Assembly (NCBI GenBank): GCA_947625155.1
Contig: CANQNG010000003.1
Coordinates: 1-64,000 of the forward strand
Direction: 5' to 3'
DNA from: an uncultured Clostridia bacterium
GTDB lineage: Bacteria; Bacillota; Clostridia; Oscillospirales; Ruminococcaceae
DNA length: 64,000 bases
Below the pieces are notes generated by a model, which saw nothing but the letters and a program-made list of their open reading frames with translations, made no database searches and was not told the origin of the DNA. Every line of letters begins with the position of its first letter. Position 1 is the stretch's first letter. Made by a program: the position numbers and the translations under genes. Shown piece by piece: positions 52,683 to 62,125 of the stretch.

Positions 52683-54860
52683 CTATTTTCTTTCCGAAAG
52701 GTAAAGCTCTGCCCGGCTCTGGATCTTTTCCGCTGCCTGTTCCGCGGTCTGGTCGCCGGCAAGATACATCCCCAGTTCCTCGTTCAGGATCTCATCTATG
52801 TGGAGATCGCTGTAGCGGCTTGCGGTCGTATGTTCGAGCATTTCCATGAACTGTGTCATTTCCGCATCGGTGGCTGCACCGCTTAGTACTTCATTCTGGG
52901 TGAGCATGTCCCATGCCCTGTGGGTGCTGTCCTGTTTGGCAGCTTCGATCTGCTCGGCAAGCGCTTCCCGGCTCACAGGGAGCGAAGTTACCCCCTGCTG
53001 GTACTCGTCCGACAGCATATAGTCCATCCACTTCCAGATCAAGTCCTGCTCTTTGGACATGGCATTCACAGAGATCGTAAAGTCCGGGTCGAACAGGTTC
53101 CCGGCTGACGGATAGCCCACTGCCGTGACATCGTCACCCTTGAACTGTACAGCATGGATATCATGCCAATCGATCGGACTGGATATATAACTTCTTTGCA
53201 GCAGGGCAGTGTCGCTCTCCACATTTGTACCGTCTGCATAGCTATAAGTCCCCTGCTCTAACACCGCTAAAGAAGGCATAGATGCACTCAATGACAGGAG
53301 CTGTGCAAATTCCGGCGTTTGAAAGCTGCACGTCCCCTGTTCCCAGTCAATGAAGCTGCTCTCCGCAGGCTGCACAAAGTAATACAGAAAATTATCCGCA
53401 GGTGCGCCGCTTTCCAGCAGTGTCATATCCTCCGGGCGATCCTGCGCCATTGCCGTAAAATCGGCAACTGACAGTCCTGTCTCCGTTCCGACACGCTCCG
53501 TCCTGCCGGTGAACGTATCCAGAAAATAGGAAAACCCGATCTGCTGCAGCTTTCCGCTGTACTCCATGCTGTCAAAGAAATTCATCAAGTGATCGTCCGG
53601 GTCGATCTCTTTCTCCAGTCTCGGGCGGAGATCTTCAAACAAGCCCTTGGAAGCCAGTTCCGGGAAAGGCAGATCATCCGTGCAGATCACGTCCGGTACG
53701 ACCCCGGAGAGCAGATCTTTCTGAAACGCCTCTACACTTGCCGGATAGGGGTAGGGATCATCCGGCTGAGCATAATCTACTGTCACAATGCGTACCTCAC
53801 TCTGACTGCGGTTAAAATGAGACACGGCATCGATCAGTTCGTCATCCAGAGCCACGCCTGCAAGGCTGATGAGCCGGATATTATCCTTTTCCTCCTGTGT
53901 ACGTTCCCGTGCCAGATAGCAATTCCATTGATCCTCGGAGAGGGGCTGCTCTGCTATAAATAAACGCCCGTCCGGCAGTGCTGTCACGCCCATGGAACTG
54001 CTCGAAAAGTCCGATCCAATGGCATCCATGAGCAGTTCTTCCTCTGTCTGTGTACCGTTGATCTGTATGCCGTAGACATCAAAATGCCTTCCGAGCAGAA
54101 GCAGTTCATAGTCTCCGTATCCCGTCTCAAGGCCGAACATACTGAATGACGTTTCTTCCGTGTCGATCTCCTCCGTTTCCGTACCGTCCAGCCGCAAAAG
54201 CCGGATAGCATCCCCGCCGGATGCCGGCGCCCACAGTGCCGCATACACTGCCCCGGAAGCCCCCCTTGTCAAGCGATAGATCTCCCAGCTGCCAAGATCG
54301 ATCTCTCCCATCTGCTGGAGATCACTGTCATAAGCAAACAGATGAGACACGCTGTCGTTCCCATAGTAAGTCAGATACAAACGTCCGTCCGCATCGGCTG
54401 CACCGTCTCCCATGCTCTGACAGTCCTCCGGGAGTTCCACGGAAATGATCTCCTCTTCCTTGCCGTCGGCTGACATTTTGACAGCGGCACAGCTGTTCAG
54501 CGTTGTATTCCAGTTTTTATCGACCGCAATATCCTGCCGGAACTGTAACAGTTTGCCATCCGGCAGCGGCAGGATCAAACCGCTAACTTCCAGCGGATAG
54601 CTCCGGCTCTCGCCCGTTTCCGGATCTAAGAAAAGCAGTTCCTCCCCTGACTTTCCCTGATAGCTGACATCCAGTGCGACCTCCGTCCCGACAGCAAACA
54701 AGGGTGAAATGAAGCTGACATCGCCGTCAAGCTCGACCTGCTGTGACGTGTACGAGTGGTCAAGGTTGACCGCAAGGGTCGCCCCGGTCTTTTCCCTGCG
54801 GCAGCCCGTAAAGCTGAAAAGCAGTACCGCAGCGGTGAGACATGCCATTCCTTTTTTCAT
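52683..54860 (-). CDS. Large extracellular solute-binding lipoprotein, paralogue of 7097-9385
   Basis: 725 residues. The signal peptide ends in FSFTGC (Cys20). The N-terminal half (about 30-330) has propeller-like repeats (ILPLPDGKLLQFRQDIAV, YDSDLQQMGEIDLGSWEIYRLTRG, ALPDGRLFIAEQPL). The C-terminal half (about 345-725) is like an ABC binding protein, starting near IRLISLAGVALDDELIDAVSHFNRSQSEVRIVTVDY. It shares with the other copy the opening LDHSY and the ending AGDQTAEQAAEKIQSRAELYLSE. The start at 54860 is set by aaggagg. The ORF-track extension to 55064 lacks support. No transporter genes adjoin. Confidence 0.75.
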   Translation of the reverse strand: MKKGMACLTAAVLLFSFTGCRREKTGATLAVNLDHSYTSQQVELDGDVSFISPLFAVGTEVALDVSYQGKSGEELLFLDPETGESRSYPLEVSGLILPLPDGKLLQFRQDIAVDKNWNTTLNSCAAVKMSADGKEEEIISVELPEDCQSMGDGAADADGRLYLTYYGNDSVSHLFAYDSDLQQMGEIDLGSWEIYRLTRGASGAVYAALWAPASGGDAIRLLRLDGTETEEIDTEETSFSMFGLETGYGDYELLLLGRHFDVYGIQINGTQTEEELLMDAIGSDFSSSSMGVTALPDGRLFIAEQPLSEDQWNCYLARERTQEEKDNIRLISLAGVALDDELIDAVSHFNRSQSEVRIVTVDYAQPDDPYPYPASVEAFQKDLLSGVVPDVICTDDLPFPELASKGLFEDLRPRLEKEIDPDDHLMNFFDSMEYSGKLQQIGFSYFLDTFTGRTERVGTETGLSVADFTAMAQDRPEDMTLLESGAPADNFLYYFVQPAESSFIDWEQGTCSFQTPEFAQLLSLSASMPSLAVLEQGTYSYADGTNVESDTALLQRSYISSPIDWHDIHAVQFKGDDVTAVGYPSAGNLFDPDFTISVNAMSKEQDLIWKWMDYMLSDEYQQGVTSLPVSREALAEQIEAAKQDSTHRAWDMLTQNEVLSGAATDAEMTQFMEMLEHTTASRYSDLHIDEILNEELGMYLAGDQTAEQAAEKIQSRAELYLSERK

Positions 54861-55069
54861 AGATAGACCTCCTTTTTTGCCTTTGTGAAAAAGGCTTCTA
54901 GTTATTAGAACACATGAGAAAAGAAAAACCTGACACATTTCCGGGAACTTTGTAACTATGCACAGATCCCGGAACTCAATTTGGGCAGATCGTATAGGTG
55001 CTGTCGCTGTCCGGCTGTGCATATACTTATATGAAGCACTGGAAACCGTTGGAATTTCCGGCATAGCCC

Positions 55070-55098
55070 TTTACAGATCCCAAAAAGTATGGTATACT
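55070..55098 (+). promoter_or_regulatory. Promoter of the GH25-DUF3810 pair
   Basis: TTTACA (55070-55075), 17-base spacer, TATACT (55093-55098). The rest of 54861-55069 shows only a gccttt/aaaggc hairpin. Confidence 0.7.
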
Positions 55099-55130
55099 GA
55101 AAGTAAGAAATTTGTCGAAAGGAGAGACCC

Positions 55131-56081
55131 ATGCACGATCTGAAACTCATTACCATTTTCCAGTCCATACTCATTATCCTGCTGCTGTGTATCGTTGTAT
55201 TCCTGCTGCTGCGGGGCAAGCCGGAGAACGTACCCGCCTCTCTCGAGGCAACGGATCCCCCTTCCCCCACCGAAGCAGAAACCACCGCCGCAACAGAAGC
55301 ATCCCCCTTTTACCGGACAACGGGAGAAAAGATCCTGCTCGAAGAGGGCGGCTACGGGGAGATCTGGCTGCCTGTACTGGCGGACGTGCCTGCCTGCTCC
55401 CATGACCCGGAACAGACAGTCAACCGCAACGGGCTGAATTATTACATAGAGGACGGAAAGATCACCTCTGTTGTGGGCGTGGACGTGTCTGCCCACCAGA
55501 AAGAGATCGACTGGCAGACCGTCAAGGCTGCCGGTGTGGGATTTGCCATGATCCGCTGCGGCTTCCGGGGGTACGGTTCGGGGGAGTTAGCGATCGACCC
55601 CTATTTCGATGCCAATGTACAGGGCGCAATGGCTGCCGGACTGGATGTGGGCGTTTATTTCTACTCACAGGCGATCACCCCGCAGGAAGCCGTTGAAGAA
55701 GCGGAAATGACACTTGCCCTTGTGGGCGATTATCCCCTCACCTACCCGATCGTCTACGACTGGGAGACAGTCTCCACGGATACTGCCCGGACGGACGGTA
55801 TGGCAGTGGATACGCTCACGGACTGCACCATTGCCTTCTGTGAAACGATCAAGGCTGCTGGCTTTACGCCGATGGTCTACCAGAACAAGCGGACAACGCT
55901 CCTCAAGCTCGAACTGCCGGCGCTGACAGACTACGACTTCTGGCTGGCAGAATACAATGATGCAGCCACCTACTACTACGACTACCGTATGTGGCAGTAT
56001 TGCTCAGACGGGCACATTCCGGGCATTGCAGGCGATGTGGACATCAACATCTGCTATCAGCCCTATGGTGAAACGTCATGA
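55131..56081 (+). CDS. Membrane-anchored GH25 lysozyme
   Basis: 316 residues. An N-terminal anchor (LITIFQSILIILLLCIVVFLLL) and a Thr/Glu/Pro linker precede a GH25 domain from about residue 115: VGVDVSAHQKEIDWQTVKAAGVGFAMIRCGFRGYG (first catalytic Asp), ANVQGAMAAGLDVGVYFYSQA and YPIVYDWE (catalytic D-x-E). It cleaves the N-acetylmuramyl backbone of peptidoglycan at the outer cell surface. It overlaps the DUF3810 gene by four bases (ATGA). Confidence 0.92.
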   Translation: MHDLKLITIFQSILIILLLCIVVFLLLRGKPENVPASLEATDPPSPTEAETTAATEASPFYRTTGEKILLEEGGYGEIWLPVLADVPACSHDPEQTVNRNGLNYYIEDGKITSVVGVDVSAHQKEIDWQTVKAAGVGFAMIRCGFRGYGSGELAIDPYFDANVQGAMAAGLDVGVYFYSQAITPQEAVEEAEMTLALVGDYPLTYPIVYDWETVSTDTARTDGMAVDTLTDCTIAFCETIKAAGFTPMVYQNKRTTLLKLELPALTDYDFWLAEYNDAATYYYDYRMWQYCSDGHIPGIAGDVDINICYQPYGETS

Positions 56082-57181
56082 AGCTCAGGCGCTCCACAAA
56101 GGTCATGTTCCTCCTCTGCCTGCAGATGCTTGCCGTTAATGGCTTGGCACGGCTCTGTCACCCGGCAGTGGACTGGTACATTGCGCACGTATTCCCGCAC
56201 TTGTCTGCATTCTGGTGCAGGATCTCCGGCATTCTCCCCTTTTCCATCGGAGAATGGGTGATCGTGGCAGGGATCGTGCTGGCGGTGCTGGTCATCGTGA
56301 GCTTTCCGCTGTGCATGATCTTCGGGAAAGGAAAACGGGGCAAGATCACCTGCTTCTACGGACGGTGCTGCGGCTGGGTGCTTACGTATGTGTTTTGTGT
56401 GGCAACGATGCACTTTTTCGTACTCTATCAGGGTACACAGAAAAGCAAAACACTGGGAGACTGCACCTATGAAAACACGGAAGTGCTCCATGTCTATGCT
56501 TCTCTTGTGGCACAGGCGAATGCAGCAGGCGAACAGGTCGCACGGGATGCGGACGGCTATTTCACCCTGACGGACGACCTCATGGACGAGGCGAAAGCTT
56601 GTATGGGACGGCTTGCGGAAAGTGAACCGCAGTATGCAGGGTACTACCCGGATGCCAAGCCGATCTTTCACAGCTACTTCTTTTCGCAGCAGGGGCTGCT
56701 GGGCATCTACTATCCGCATTCCATGGAAGCGAACTATAACCCGGATGTTTACCCGGTCAATCTGCCTGTCACGGTCTGCCATGAATACACCCACCTGAAG
56801 GGCAATATTTTCGAGGATGAAGCTGGATATTATGCATTTCTGGCGTGCATGACAAGTGAAAGTGCAGATTTCCGCTACTCGGCGCTGATCAGTGCGCTGG
56901 AATGGCTGGAACTGGATCTCGGGGACGATGAAGCGGCTTGGGCGGAGTACAAAGCCATTTCAGCCACCATGTCCGATGGCGTGCGGCAGGATATGTATAC
57001 CTTCGTACCGGCGGATTACTGGGAGACCAATCAAGAGAAAGAGGTCATCCCGACAGATGTTGTCAACCAGACAGCAGACAAGGTCATGGACACCTCCCTG
57101 AAAGTCAACGGCGTGCCGGACGGGGTGCATTCCTATCATGGCATGACGGCATTGCTGCTGCATTATTATCTGAATGAATGA
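56078..57181 (+). CDS. DUF3810 membrane protein with HExxH motif
   Basis: 367 residues. Two or three N-terminal membrane segments (about 8-30, 55-85, 100-120) precede a domain with PVTVCHEYTHLKGNIFEDEAGYYAFLAC. The HEYTH motif plus a downstream Glu (E in EDEAGYY) is the arrangement of zincin-type metalloproteases, as in DUF3810. FSQQGLLGIYYPHSMEANYNPDVYPVNLP before it is also typical. Substrate unknown. Translational coupling to the lysozyme suggests a cell-wall or surface-protein role. Confidence 0.85.
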   Translation: MKLRRSTKVMFLLCLQMLAVNGLARLCHPAVDWYIAHVFPHLSAFWCRISGILPFSIGEWVIVAGIVLAVLVIVSFPLCMIFGKGKRGKITCFYGRCCGWVLTYVFCVATMHFFVLYQGTQKSKTLGDCTYENTEVLHVYASLVAQANAAGEQVARDADGYFTLTDDLMDEAKACMGRLAESEPQYAGYYPDAKPIFHSYFFSQQGLLGIYYPHSMEANYNPDVYPVNLPVTVCHEYTHLKGNIFEDEAGYYAFLACMTSESADFRYSALISALEWLELDLGDDEAAWAEYKAISATMSDGVRQDMYTFVPADYWETNQEKEVIPTDVVNQTADKVMDTSLKVNGVPDGVHSYHGMTALLLHYYLNE

Positions 57182-57660
57182 AGAGTGGCAGGCGACAGGC
57201 TCCGTTGTGCCTCCCAATGCCGGGCTATGCCCGGCAAAGGTCGGCTTGCTCGATTGCTACTTAATCTTAACTGAGAGCAGTCGCCCTTTGCGCCGAAGGT
57301 GCATTGGGCGACAAGACAAAAGTTTTTTGCTCCAGCTTTTTTTCAAAAAAGCTGGCGGGTGTCCAGAGGGCAGCGCCCTCTGGTCGCCGCCCGCAGGCGG
57401 CGAAACACTTCTATACTTCGCCATTTTCAGGGGTGAAGTCCAAAAACAGCATGGATGCTGTTTTTGGACGAGGGGGCACTTTTGGCAAAAAAGTGCCCCC
57501 TTCTTTCCTCTTATTTGAACTATCCTTTCCGCCCTTGGGCGGAGCAGCGTGACGCTGCACCCGTCCTGCCTCCCAATGCGGCTACGCCGCAAAGGTCGGC
57601 TTGCTTAACTGCTGCTTTTATCTTACCTGAAACAGAGTAGATGCACATAATAACCGCAAT
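57182..57660. repeat. Palindrome-rich dispersed repeat, copy 2
   Basis: Nine perfect or near-perfect inverted repeats follow one another: 57218-57236, 57280-57312, 57332-57355, 57363-57383, 57384-57403, 57438-57469 (15-bp arms, loop gg), 57472-57500, 57528-57543 and 57544-57558. A tenth, tgcggc-tac-gccgca, is at 57577-57591. Modules gacgagggggc, ccgcccttgggcgg, tgcggc...gccgcaaaggtcggcttgc and actgctgcttttatctta are shared with 13.7-14.0 kb in another order. No coding signal is seen. The ORF-track peptides here are repeat artefacts. Confidence 0.9.
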
Positions 57661-57687
57661 TTATTCACTCCCATATTTTCCCAGCGC

Positions 57688-57716
57688 TTGACAAGATCCT
57701 TTTTTTGTGGTAAGAT
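57688..57716 (+). promoter_or_regulatory. parC promoter
   Basis: TTGACA (57688-57693), 17-base spacer, TAAGAT (57711-57716). Confidence 0.75.
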
Positions 57717-57768
57717 AGTAAAGTACGCTATTCCCCGCCCTAAGGCGGCTCCATAGAAAGGATACATT

Positions 57769-60003
57769 ATGCCAAGGAAAAAAGAACCCCCAAGACCCAA
57801 AAAACCAGCCATGGATGCATGGTTCGAGAACGAAGGCACTACGCAGGAGGAGGAGATCACCGACACCCTCGAAAAGAACTACCTCCCCTATGCAATGAGT
57901 GTCATCATTTCCCGTGCGCTTCCGGAGATCGATGGCTTCAAGCCCTCACACCGCAAGCTGCTCTACACCATGTACAAAATGGGCTTGCTCAACGGTCCAC
58001 GCACCAAGTCCGCCAACGTGGTAGGACAGACCATGCACCTGAACCCTCACGGCGATCAGGCGATCTATGAGACTATGGTGCGCCTGACACGCGCGAACGA
58101 ATGCCTTCTTCACCCCTACGTGGATTCCAAGGGAAATTTTGGTAAATATTACAGCCGGGATATGGCATTTGCCGCTGCCCGTTACACGGAAGTGAAGCTT
58201 GCCCCTATCTGTGAGGCATTATTCTCGGAGATCGACAAGGAAACGGTAGATTTTGTCCCAAATTACGACAATACCATGACTGAGCCAACGCTGCTCCCGG
58301 CAACGTTCCCGTCCGTTCTCGTCAACGCCAATATGGGTATCGCCGTCTCGATGGCAAGCAATATCTGCCCGTTTAACCTCGAAGAGCTGTGCAAAACGTG
58401 TATCAAGCTCATGGACGACCCGAAACACGACATTCTCTCTACCCTCAAAGGACCGGATTTCCCCGGCGGCGGCATTTTGCTCTATGACGAAGAGGAAATG
58501 CGCAAAGTCGTGGAGACCGGGCGGGGCAGCCTGAAACTTCGGGCAAAGTGGAATTACGACAAGGCAGCCCGCTGCATCGAGATCACGGAGATCCCCTACA
58601 CCACAACACTGGAGCAGATCAAGGACAAGATCACGGAACTTGCCAAAAACGGAAAGCTGCGTGAAGTCACCTATGCCCGTGATGAGATCGATGTGAACGG
58701 CTTCCGTCTTGCCATTGATGTGAAGCGGGACATCGACCCCGAAAAGCTGATGCAGAAACTGTTCCGTATGACACCTTTGCAGGATACGTTCGGCTGTAAT
58801 TTCAACATTCTGATCGGCAATATGCCACGGGTCATGGGTGTGCGGGAAATTCTGGAAGAATGGCTCTCTTTCCGCATGGAATGTGTCAAGCGCCGGGTAT
58901 TTTTCGACCTCAACAAAATGAAAGACCGCCTGCATCTGCTGCTCGGTCTGAAAAAGATCCTACTGGACATCGACAAGGCGATCGCGATCATCCGGGCTAC
59001 ACCCGAAGAGGTGCAGGTCGTTGCCAATTTGATGGACGGCTTTAGCATCGATGAGATCCAAGCGGAATATGTGGCAGAGATCAAGCTCCGTCACCTCAAC
59101 CGGGAGTACATCCTCAACAAACTTGCCGATGTGGACAAGCTGACGGAAGAGATCTCTGACATGGAGGATATTCTTGCCAAGCCGGGGCGCATCCGCACCA
59201 TTATCAAGGAGGAGCTGAAAGCTGCGGCTAAGAAATACGGTCAGCCCCGCCGGACGCTCATCATGGATGCCGTTGACGAAGAGCCTTACGTTCCGGAAGA
59301 TGATACACCGGATCATCCGGTACACATTTTCCTCTCCAAAGAGGGCTATTTCAAGAAGATCACGCCGCAAAGCCTGCGCATGAGCGGTGAGCAGAAAGTC
59401 AAGGACGGCGACAGTCTTATTCTCCAGCTCGATGTCACGAATAAGACCGAGCTGCTGTTCTTTACGGATAAGGCGCAGGTCTACAAGGCAAGGGCAAGTC
59501 AGTTTGAGGATTCCAAGGCAAGTTTGCTGGGCGACTTTATCCCGGTCAAGCTTGAATTTGAGGAAAATGAACATCTAGTCGCCATGCTGCCTGCCGGGGA
59601 CTACACCGGTTCGCTGCTGTTCGTCTTTGAAAACGGCAAGATCGCCCGTGTGCCGCTTTCTGCCTACACGACCAAGACAAACCGGAAACGCCTGACGAAC
59701 GCCTTTTCTGACAGATCCCCGCTTGTCAAGCTGTTCCACATTGCGGAAGATGTTCCCCTGCTGCTTCGCTCTTCCGGAAATCGTGCGATCCTTGTGCAGA
59801 CCGGTCAGATCCCGGAGAAATCCACACGCACTTCTCAGGGCGTACAGGTCATGACTTTGAAGGCAAAGCAGACCGTCACCTCTGCGGAACTCCCCACCGG
59901 AGAACGGCTCGCACAGGTGGAGACCTTTGCAGCCCCGAACATTCCGGCTGCCGGAAAGCTGGCAAAAGACCTCGAAGATGCCGGACAAATTTCACTGATC
60001 TAA
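57769..60003 (+). CDS. parC: Type IIA topoisomerase subunit A (topoisomerase IV, ParC-like)
   Basis: 744 residues. The breakage-reunion domain begins at PYAMSVIISRALPEIDGFKPSHRKLLYTMY. The active-site tyrosine is in AFAAARYTEVKLAPI (about Tyr139) and the DNA-gate histidines in NPHGDQAIYETMVRL. A C-terminal beta-pinwheel is partly divergent, without a clear GyrA box, which favours topoisomerase IV over gyrase. It decatenates sister chromosomes. The partner parE is not beside it in this window, since the upstream neighbour is the repeat block. Confidence 0.85.
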   Translation: MPRKKEPPRPKKPAMDAWFENEGTTQEEEITDTLEKNYLPYAMSVIISRALPEIDGFKPSHRKLLYTMYKMGLLNGPRTKSANVVGQTMHLNPHGDQAIYETMVRLTRANECLLHPYVDSKGNFGKYYSRDMAFAAARYTEVKLAPICEALFSEIDKETVDFVPNYDNTMTEPTLLPATFPSVLVNANMGIAVSMASNICPFNLEELCKTCIKLMDDPKHDILSTLKGPDFPGGGILLYDEEEMRKVVETGRGSLKLRAKWNYDKAARCIEITEIPYTTTLEQIKDKITELAKNGKLREVTYARDEIDVNGFRLAIDVKRDIDPEKLMQKLFRMTPLQDTFGCNFNILIGNMPRVMGVREILEEWLSFRMECVKRRVFFDLNKMKDRLHLLLGLKKILLDIDKAIAIIRATPEEVQVVANLMDGFSIDEIQAEYVAEIKLRHLNREYILNKLADVDKLTEEISDMEDILAKPGRIRTIIKEELKAAAKKYGQPRRTLIMDAVDEEPYVPEDDTPDHPVHIFLSKEGYFKKITPQSLRMSGEQKVKDGDSLILQLDVTNKTELLFFTDKAQVYKARASQFEDSKASLLGDFIPVKLEFEENEHLVAMLPAGDYTGSLLFVFENGKIARVPLSAYTTKTNRKRLTNAFSDRSPLVKLFHIAEDVPLLLRSSGNRAILVQTGQIPEKSTRTSQGVQVMTLKAKQTVTSAELPTGERLAQVETFAAPNIPAAGKLAKDLEDAGQISLI

Positions 60004-60006
60004 AAA

Positions 60007-60036
60007 AAGCCCCCTGCCGGAAACGACAGGGGGTAA
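60007..60036 (-). terminator. Terminator of the sugar transporter operon
   Basis: ccccctg and caggggg form a stem. On the minus strand it is followed by ctttttttag, just after the stop at 60063. Confidence 0.8.
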
Positions 60037-60062
60037 GTTGATGTTTTGCGAATTGGGAGTCA

Positions 60063-60992
60063 TTACTCCTTGACACCGCCGAGTGCAACGCCGGCGATAA
60101 TGAACTTAGACAGGCAGAAGTAAATAATAACGATCGGCAAGATCGACAGACATACGCAGAGGTAGTTTACACCATAGTTCGGTGTTCTGTCGAAGCCCAA
60201 GATGGAGGATACCATGATCGGTATCGTTTTCTTGCTCTGATCCTTGAGGATCATGTTCTGCGTGTAGTAGTTGTTCCAGTTTGCAACGAATGCGAAGATC
60301 GCCTGAACTGCAATTGCGGGCTTCATCATGGGAAGTGCAATTGTCAGGAATGTCCGATACTCGCCACAGCCGTCTATTCGGGAAGCCTCCACGATGTCCA
60401 GTGGGAAACTCGACTTCATGTACGACTTCATGAAGAAGATGACCGCAGGTGCCGCAACTGCCGGAATGATCAGCGGGATGAAGCTATCGATCAGGTTGAG
60501 CTGATACATAAAGTTTACGAAACCAGCCGAAGATACCTGTACCGGGATCATCATCACAGCGATGATGAACGTATAAGCCGGACCGCTGAGTTTGAAATCA
60601 TAGACTGTCAGACCGTAAGCTGTCATGGCGGAGAAGAACACCGTCAGCAGCGTGGTGCAGCCCGCAATGATCAGCGAGTTTATGTAACCTTTGACAACAT
60701 TGAACTGACCAGCATACATCTGAGCAGTATTCTTGTCGGTACGGCTCGCATCCTCCGGGAGCTTCTCCAACAGGAAGTTGATGTTCGTCATCAGAGCATT
60801 GCCGGGAAAGAACTGTGAAGCGTTTCTGCGGAGTTCCTCAGACGTGTGTGTCGCATTGACGATCAGAATGTAGATCGGCACAAGGCATAGCAAAGTCAGC
60901 AAAATACACACAATAAATACTGCAGTAGATTTCGCAACGATCTTTGCATGATAATTATCCTTGGGCTGAGCGTAAATGTCCTTTTTACTCAT
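60063..60992 (-). CDS. Sugar ABC transporter permease (MalG/LacG type)
   Basis: 309 residues with six membrane segments. The EAA loop is EASRIDGCGEYRTFLTIALPMMKPA, the ATPase contact of carbohydrate importers of the CUT1 type. The last part ends IIAGVALGGVKE as usual. It overlaps the first permease gene by four bases. The ATPase (MsmK-like) is not in this window and is often shared in Firmicutes. Confidence 0.93.
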   Translation of the reverse strand: MSKKDIYAQPKDNYHAKIVAKSTAVFIVCILLTLLCLVPIYILIVNATHTSEELRRNASQFFPGNALMTNINFLLEKLPEDASRTDKNTAQMYAGQFNVVKGYINSLIIAGCTTLLTVFFSAMTAYGLTVYDFKLSGPAYTFIIAVMMIPVQVSSAGFVNFMYQLNLIDSFIPLIIPAVAAPAVIFFMKSYMKSSFPLDIVEASRIDGCGEYRTFLTIALPMMKPAIAVQAIFAFVANWNNYYTQNMILKDQSKKTIPIMVSSILGFDRTPNYGVNYLCVCLSILPIVIIYFCLSKFIIAGVALGGVKE

Positions 60993-62017
60993 AGCGTCAA
61001 CCCTCCCTGCTTCATCTTAGCTTTGTACTGCTTTTCAGCTCTCTTGCGCTGCTTCTTCTTCGCGATCTCGTCCTTATCACGGTTCATATAGAACGTGATC
61101 GAGCCTAGTATCGCCGTTATGACGAAGATGATCATGGAGGCAGCGCCCGCCAGACCATAGTTGGATACATTGGCAGGACCGTTGTTGAAGTTAGCATATA
61201 CGAAAACTGCGACCGTTTCCAGATTCTTGCTATACTGAGCGCCAGTCCTCAGCAGATAAGGAATATCGAACATCTGGAGACCACCGATCATGGAAGTAAC
61301 GAGCGTGTACACCATGATAGGCTGCAGCAGAGGCAGAGTTACCCTGAAGAAGATCTGTGACGAGTTTGCGCCGTCGATATCGGCAGCCTCGAACAGAGAT
61401 GGGTTGATACCCATGATACCGGACATGAGCATGATCATGGTATTACCGAACCACAGCCATGTCTGAATAAACATGACAAGGATACGTGCCGGCCAAGGTG
61501 TGGAAAGGAACTTGATCGGATCTTCCATGCCAAAGTTGTGCATCAGCAAGGAGTTTACGAAGTAACGCTCCGAATCACCGAAGAGGTTCACATACAGAGC
61601 TGCAACGGATGCAGCCGTGATGATATTCGGCATGTACATAACGACTTTGAAAAATCCCTTGCCCGGAAGCTTGAGTTTTGCATCTGTAAACCATACAGCA
61701 AGCAGCAAAGACAGCAGGATCTGCGGCACAAAGTTACCGAACCACAGGATAAAAGTCTGTCCGAGCGCTTGTAAAAATTCTGCCTTGATGTTGGCAGCAC
61801 CGGGAGCAAGACCTTGTCCAAGCACAATGGTGGTATAGTTATCAAGTCCTACCCACGCACCACAGTTGGACTGGTTGCCCTTGAAAGAAAGAATAAAGGT
61901 GTAGATCAGAGGCCAAATCTGGAAAAAGGCATACACAAGGAAAAAAGGTGCAATGAACATATATCCGTATTTGGCATAACTGATAGATTTGATGCGACGC
62001 TGTGCAGCTGAAGCCAT
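60989..62017 (-). CDS. Sugar ABC transporter permease (MalF/UgpA type)
   Basis: 342 residues with about six membrane segments and a long basic C-terminal tail (KKKQRKRAEKQYKAKMKQGG). The EAA loop is FEAADIDGANSSQIFFRVTLPLLQP. Pairs with the second permease. The 5' side holds a strong hairpin (62052-62088) separating it from the binding-protein gene. Confidence 0.93.
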   Translation of the reverse strand: MASAAQRRIKSISYAKYGYMFIAPFFLVYAFFQIWPLIYTFILSFKGNQSNCGAWVGLDNYTTIVLGQGLAPGAANIKAEFLQALGQTFILWFGNFVPQILLSLLLAVWFTDAKLKLPGKGFFKVVMYMPNIITAASVAALYVNLFGDSERYFVNSLLMHNFGMEDPIKFLSTPWPARILVMFIQTWLWFGNTMIMLMSGIMGINPSLFEAADIDGANSSQIFFRVTLPLLQPIMVYTLVTSMIGGLQMFDIPYLLRTGAQYSKNLETVAVFVYANFNNGPANVSNYGLAGAASMIIFVITAILGSITFYMNRDKDEIAKKKQRKRAEKQYKAKMKQGGLTL

Positions 62018-62051
62018 TGCTTGTTCACCCTCTCAACATGAATTTACAACA

Positions 62052-62088
62052 TGTTGCCTATGGGGGCAGAATACCCCCACAGGCGACA
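62052..62088 (-). other. Intercistronic hairpin between binding-protein and permease genes
   Basis: tgttgcctatggggg pairs with cccccacaggcgaca (few wobbles). As in malE-malF type operons, such a stem can keep more binding-protein message than permease message by partial termination or 3' protection. The function is inferred. Confidence 0.6.
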
Positions 62089-62125
62089 TATTTAGTATTT
62101 GGTTTCCTAGTTCTAAACAGAGGGC

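Noticed and set aside
57174-57518. 114-codon plus-strand ORF
   Set aside because: Built from the palindrome chain; no ribosome site. The matching minus-strand ORF at 57257-57592 is likewise an artefact.
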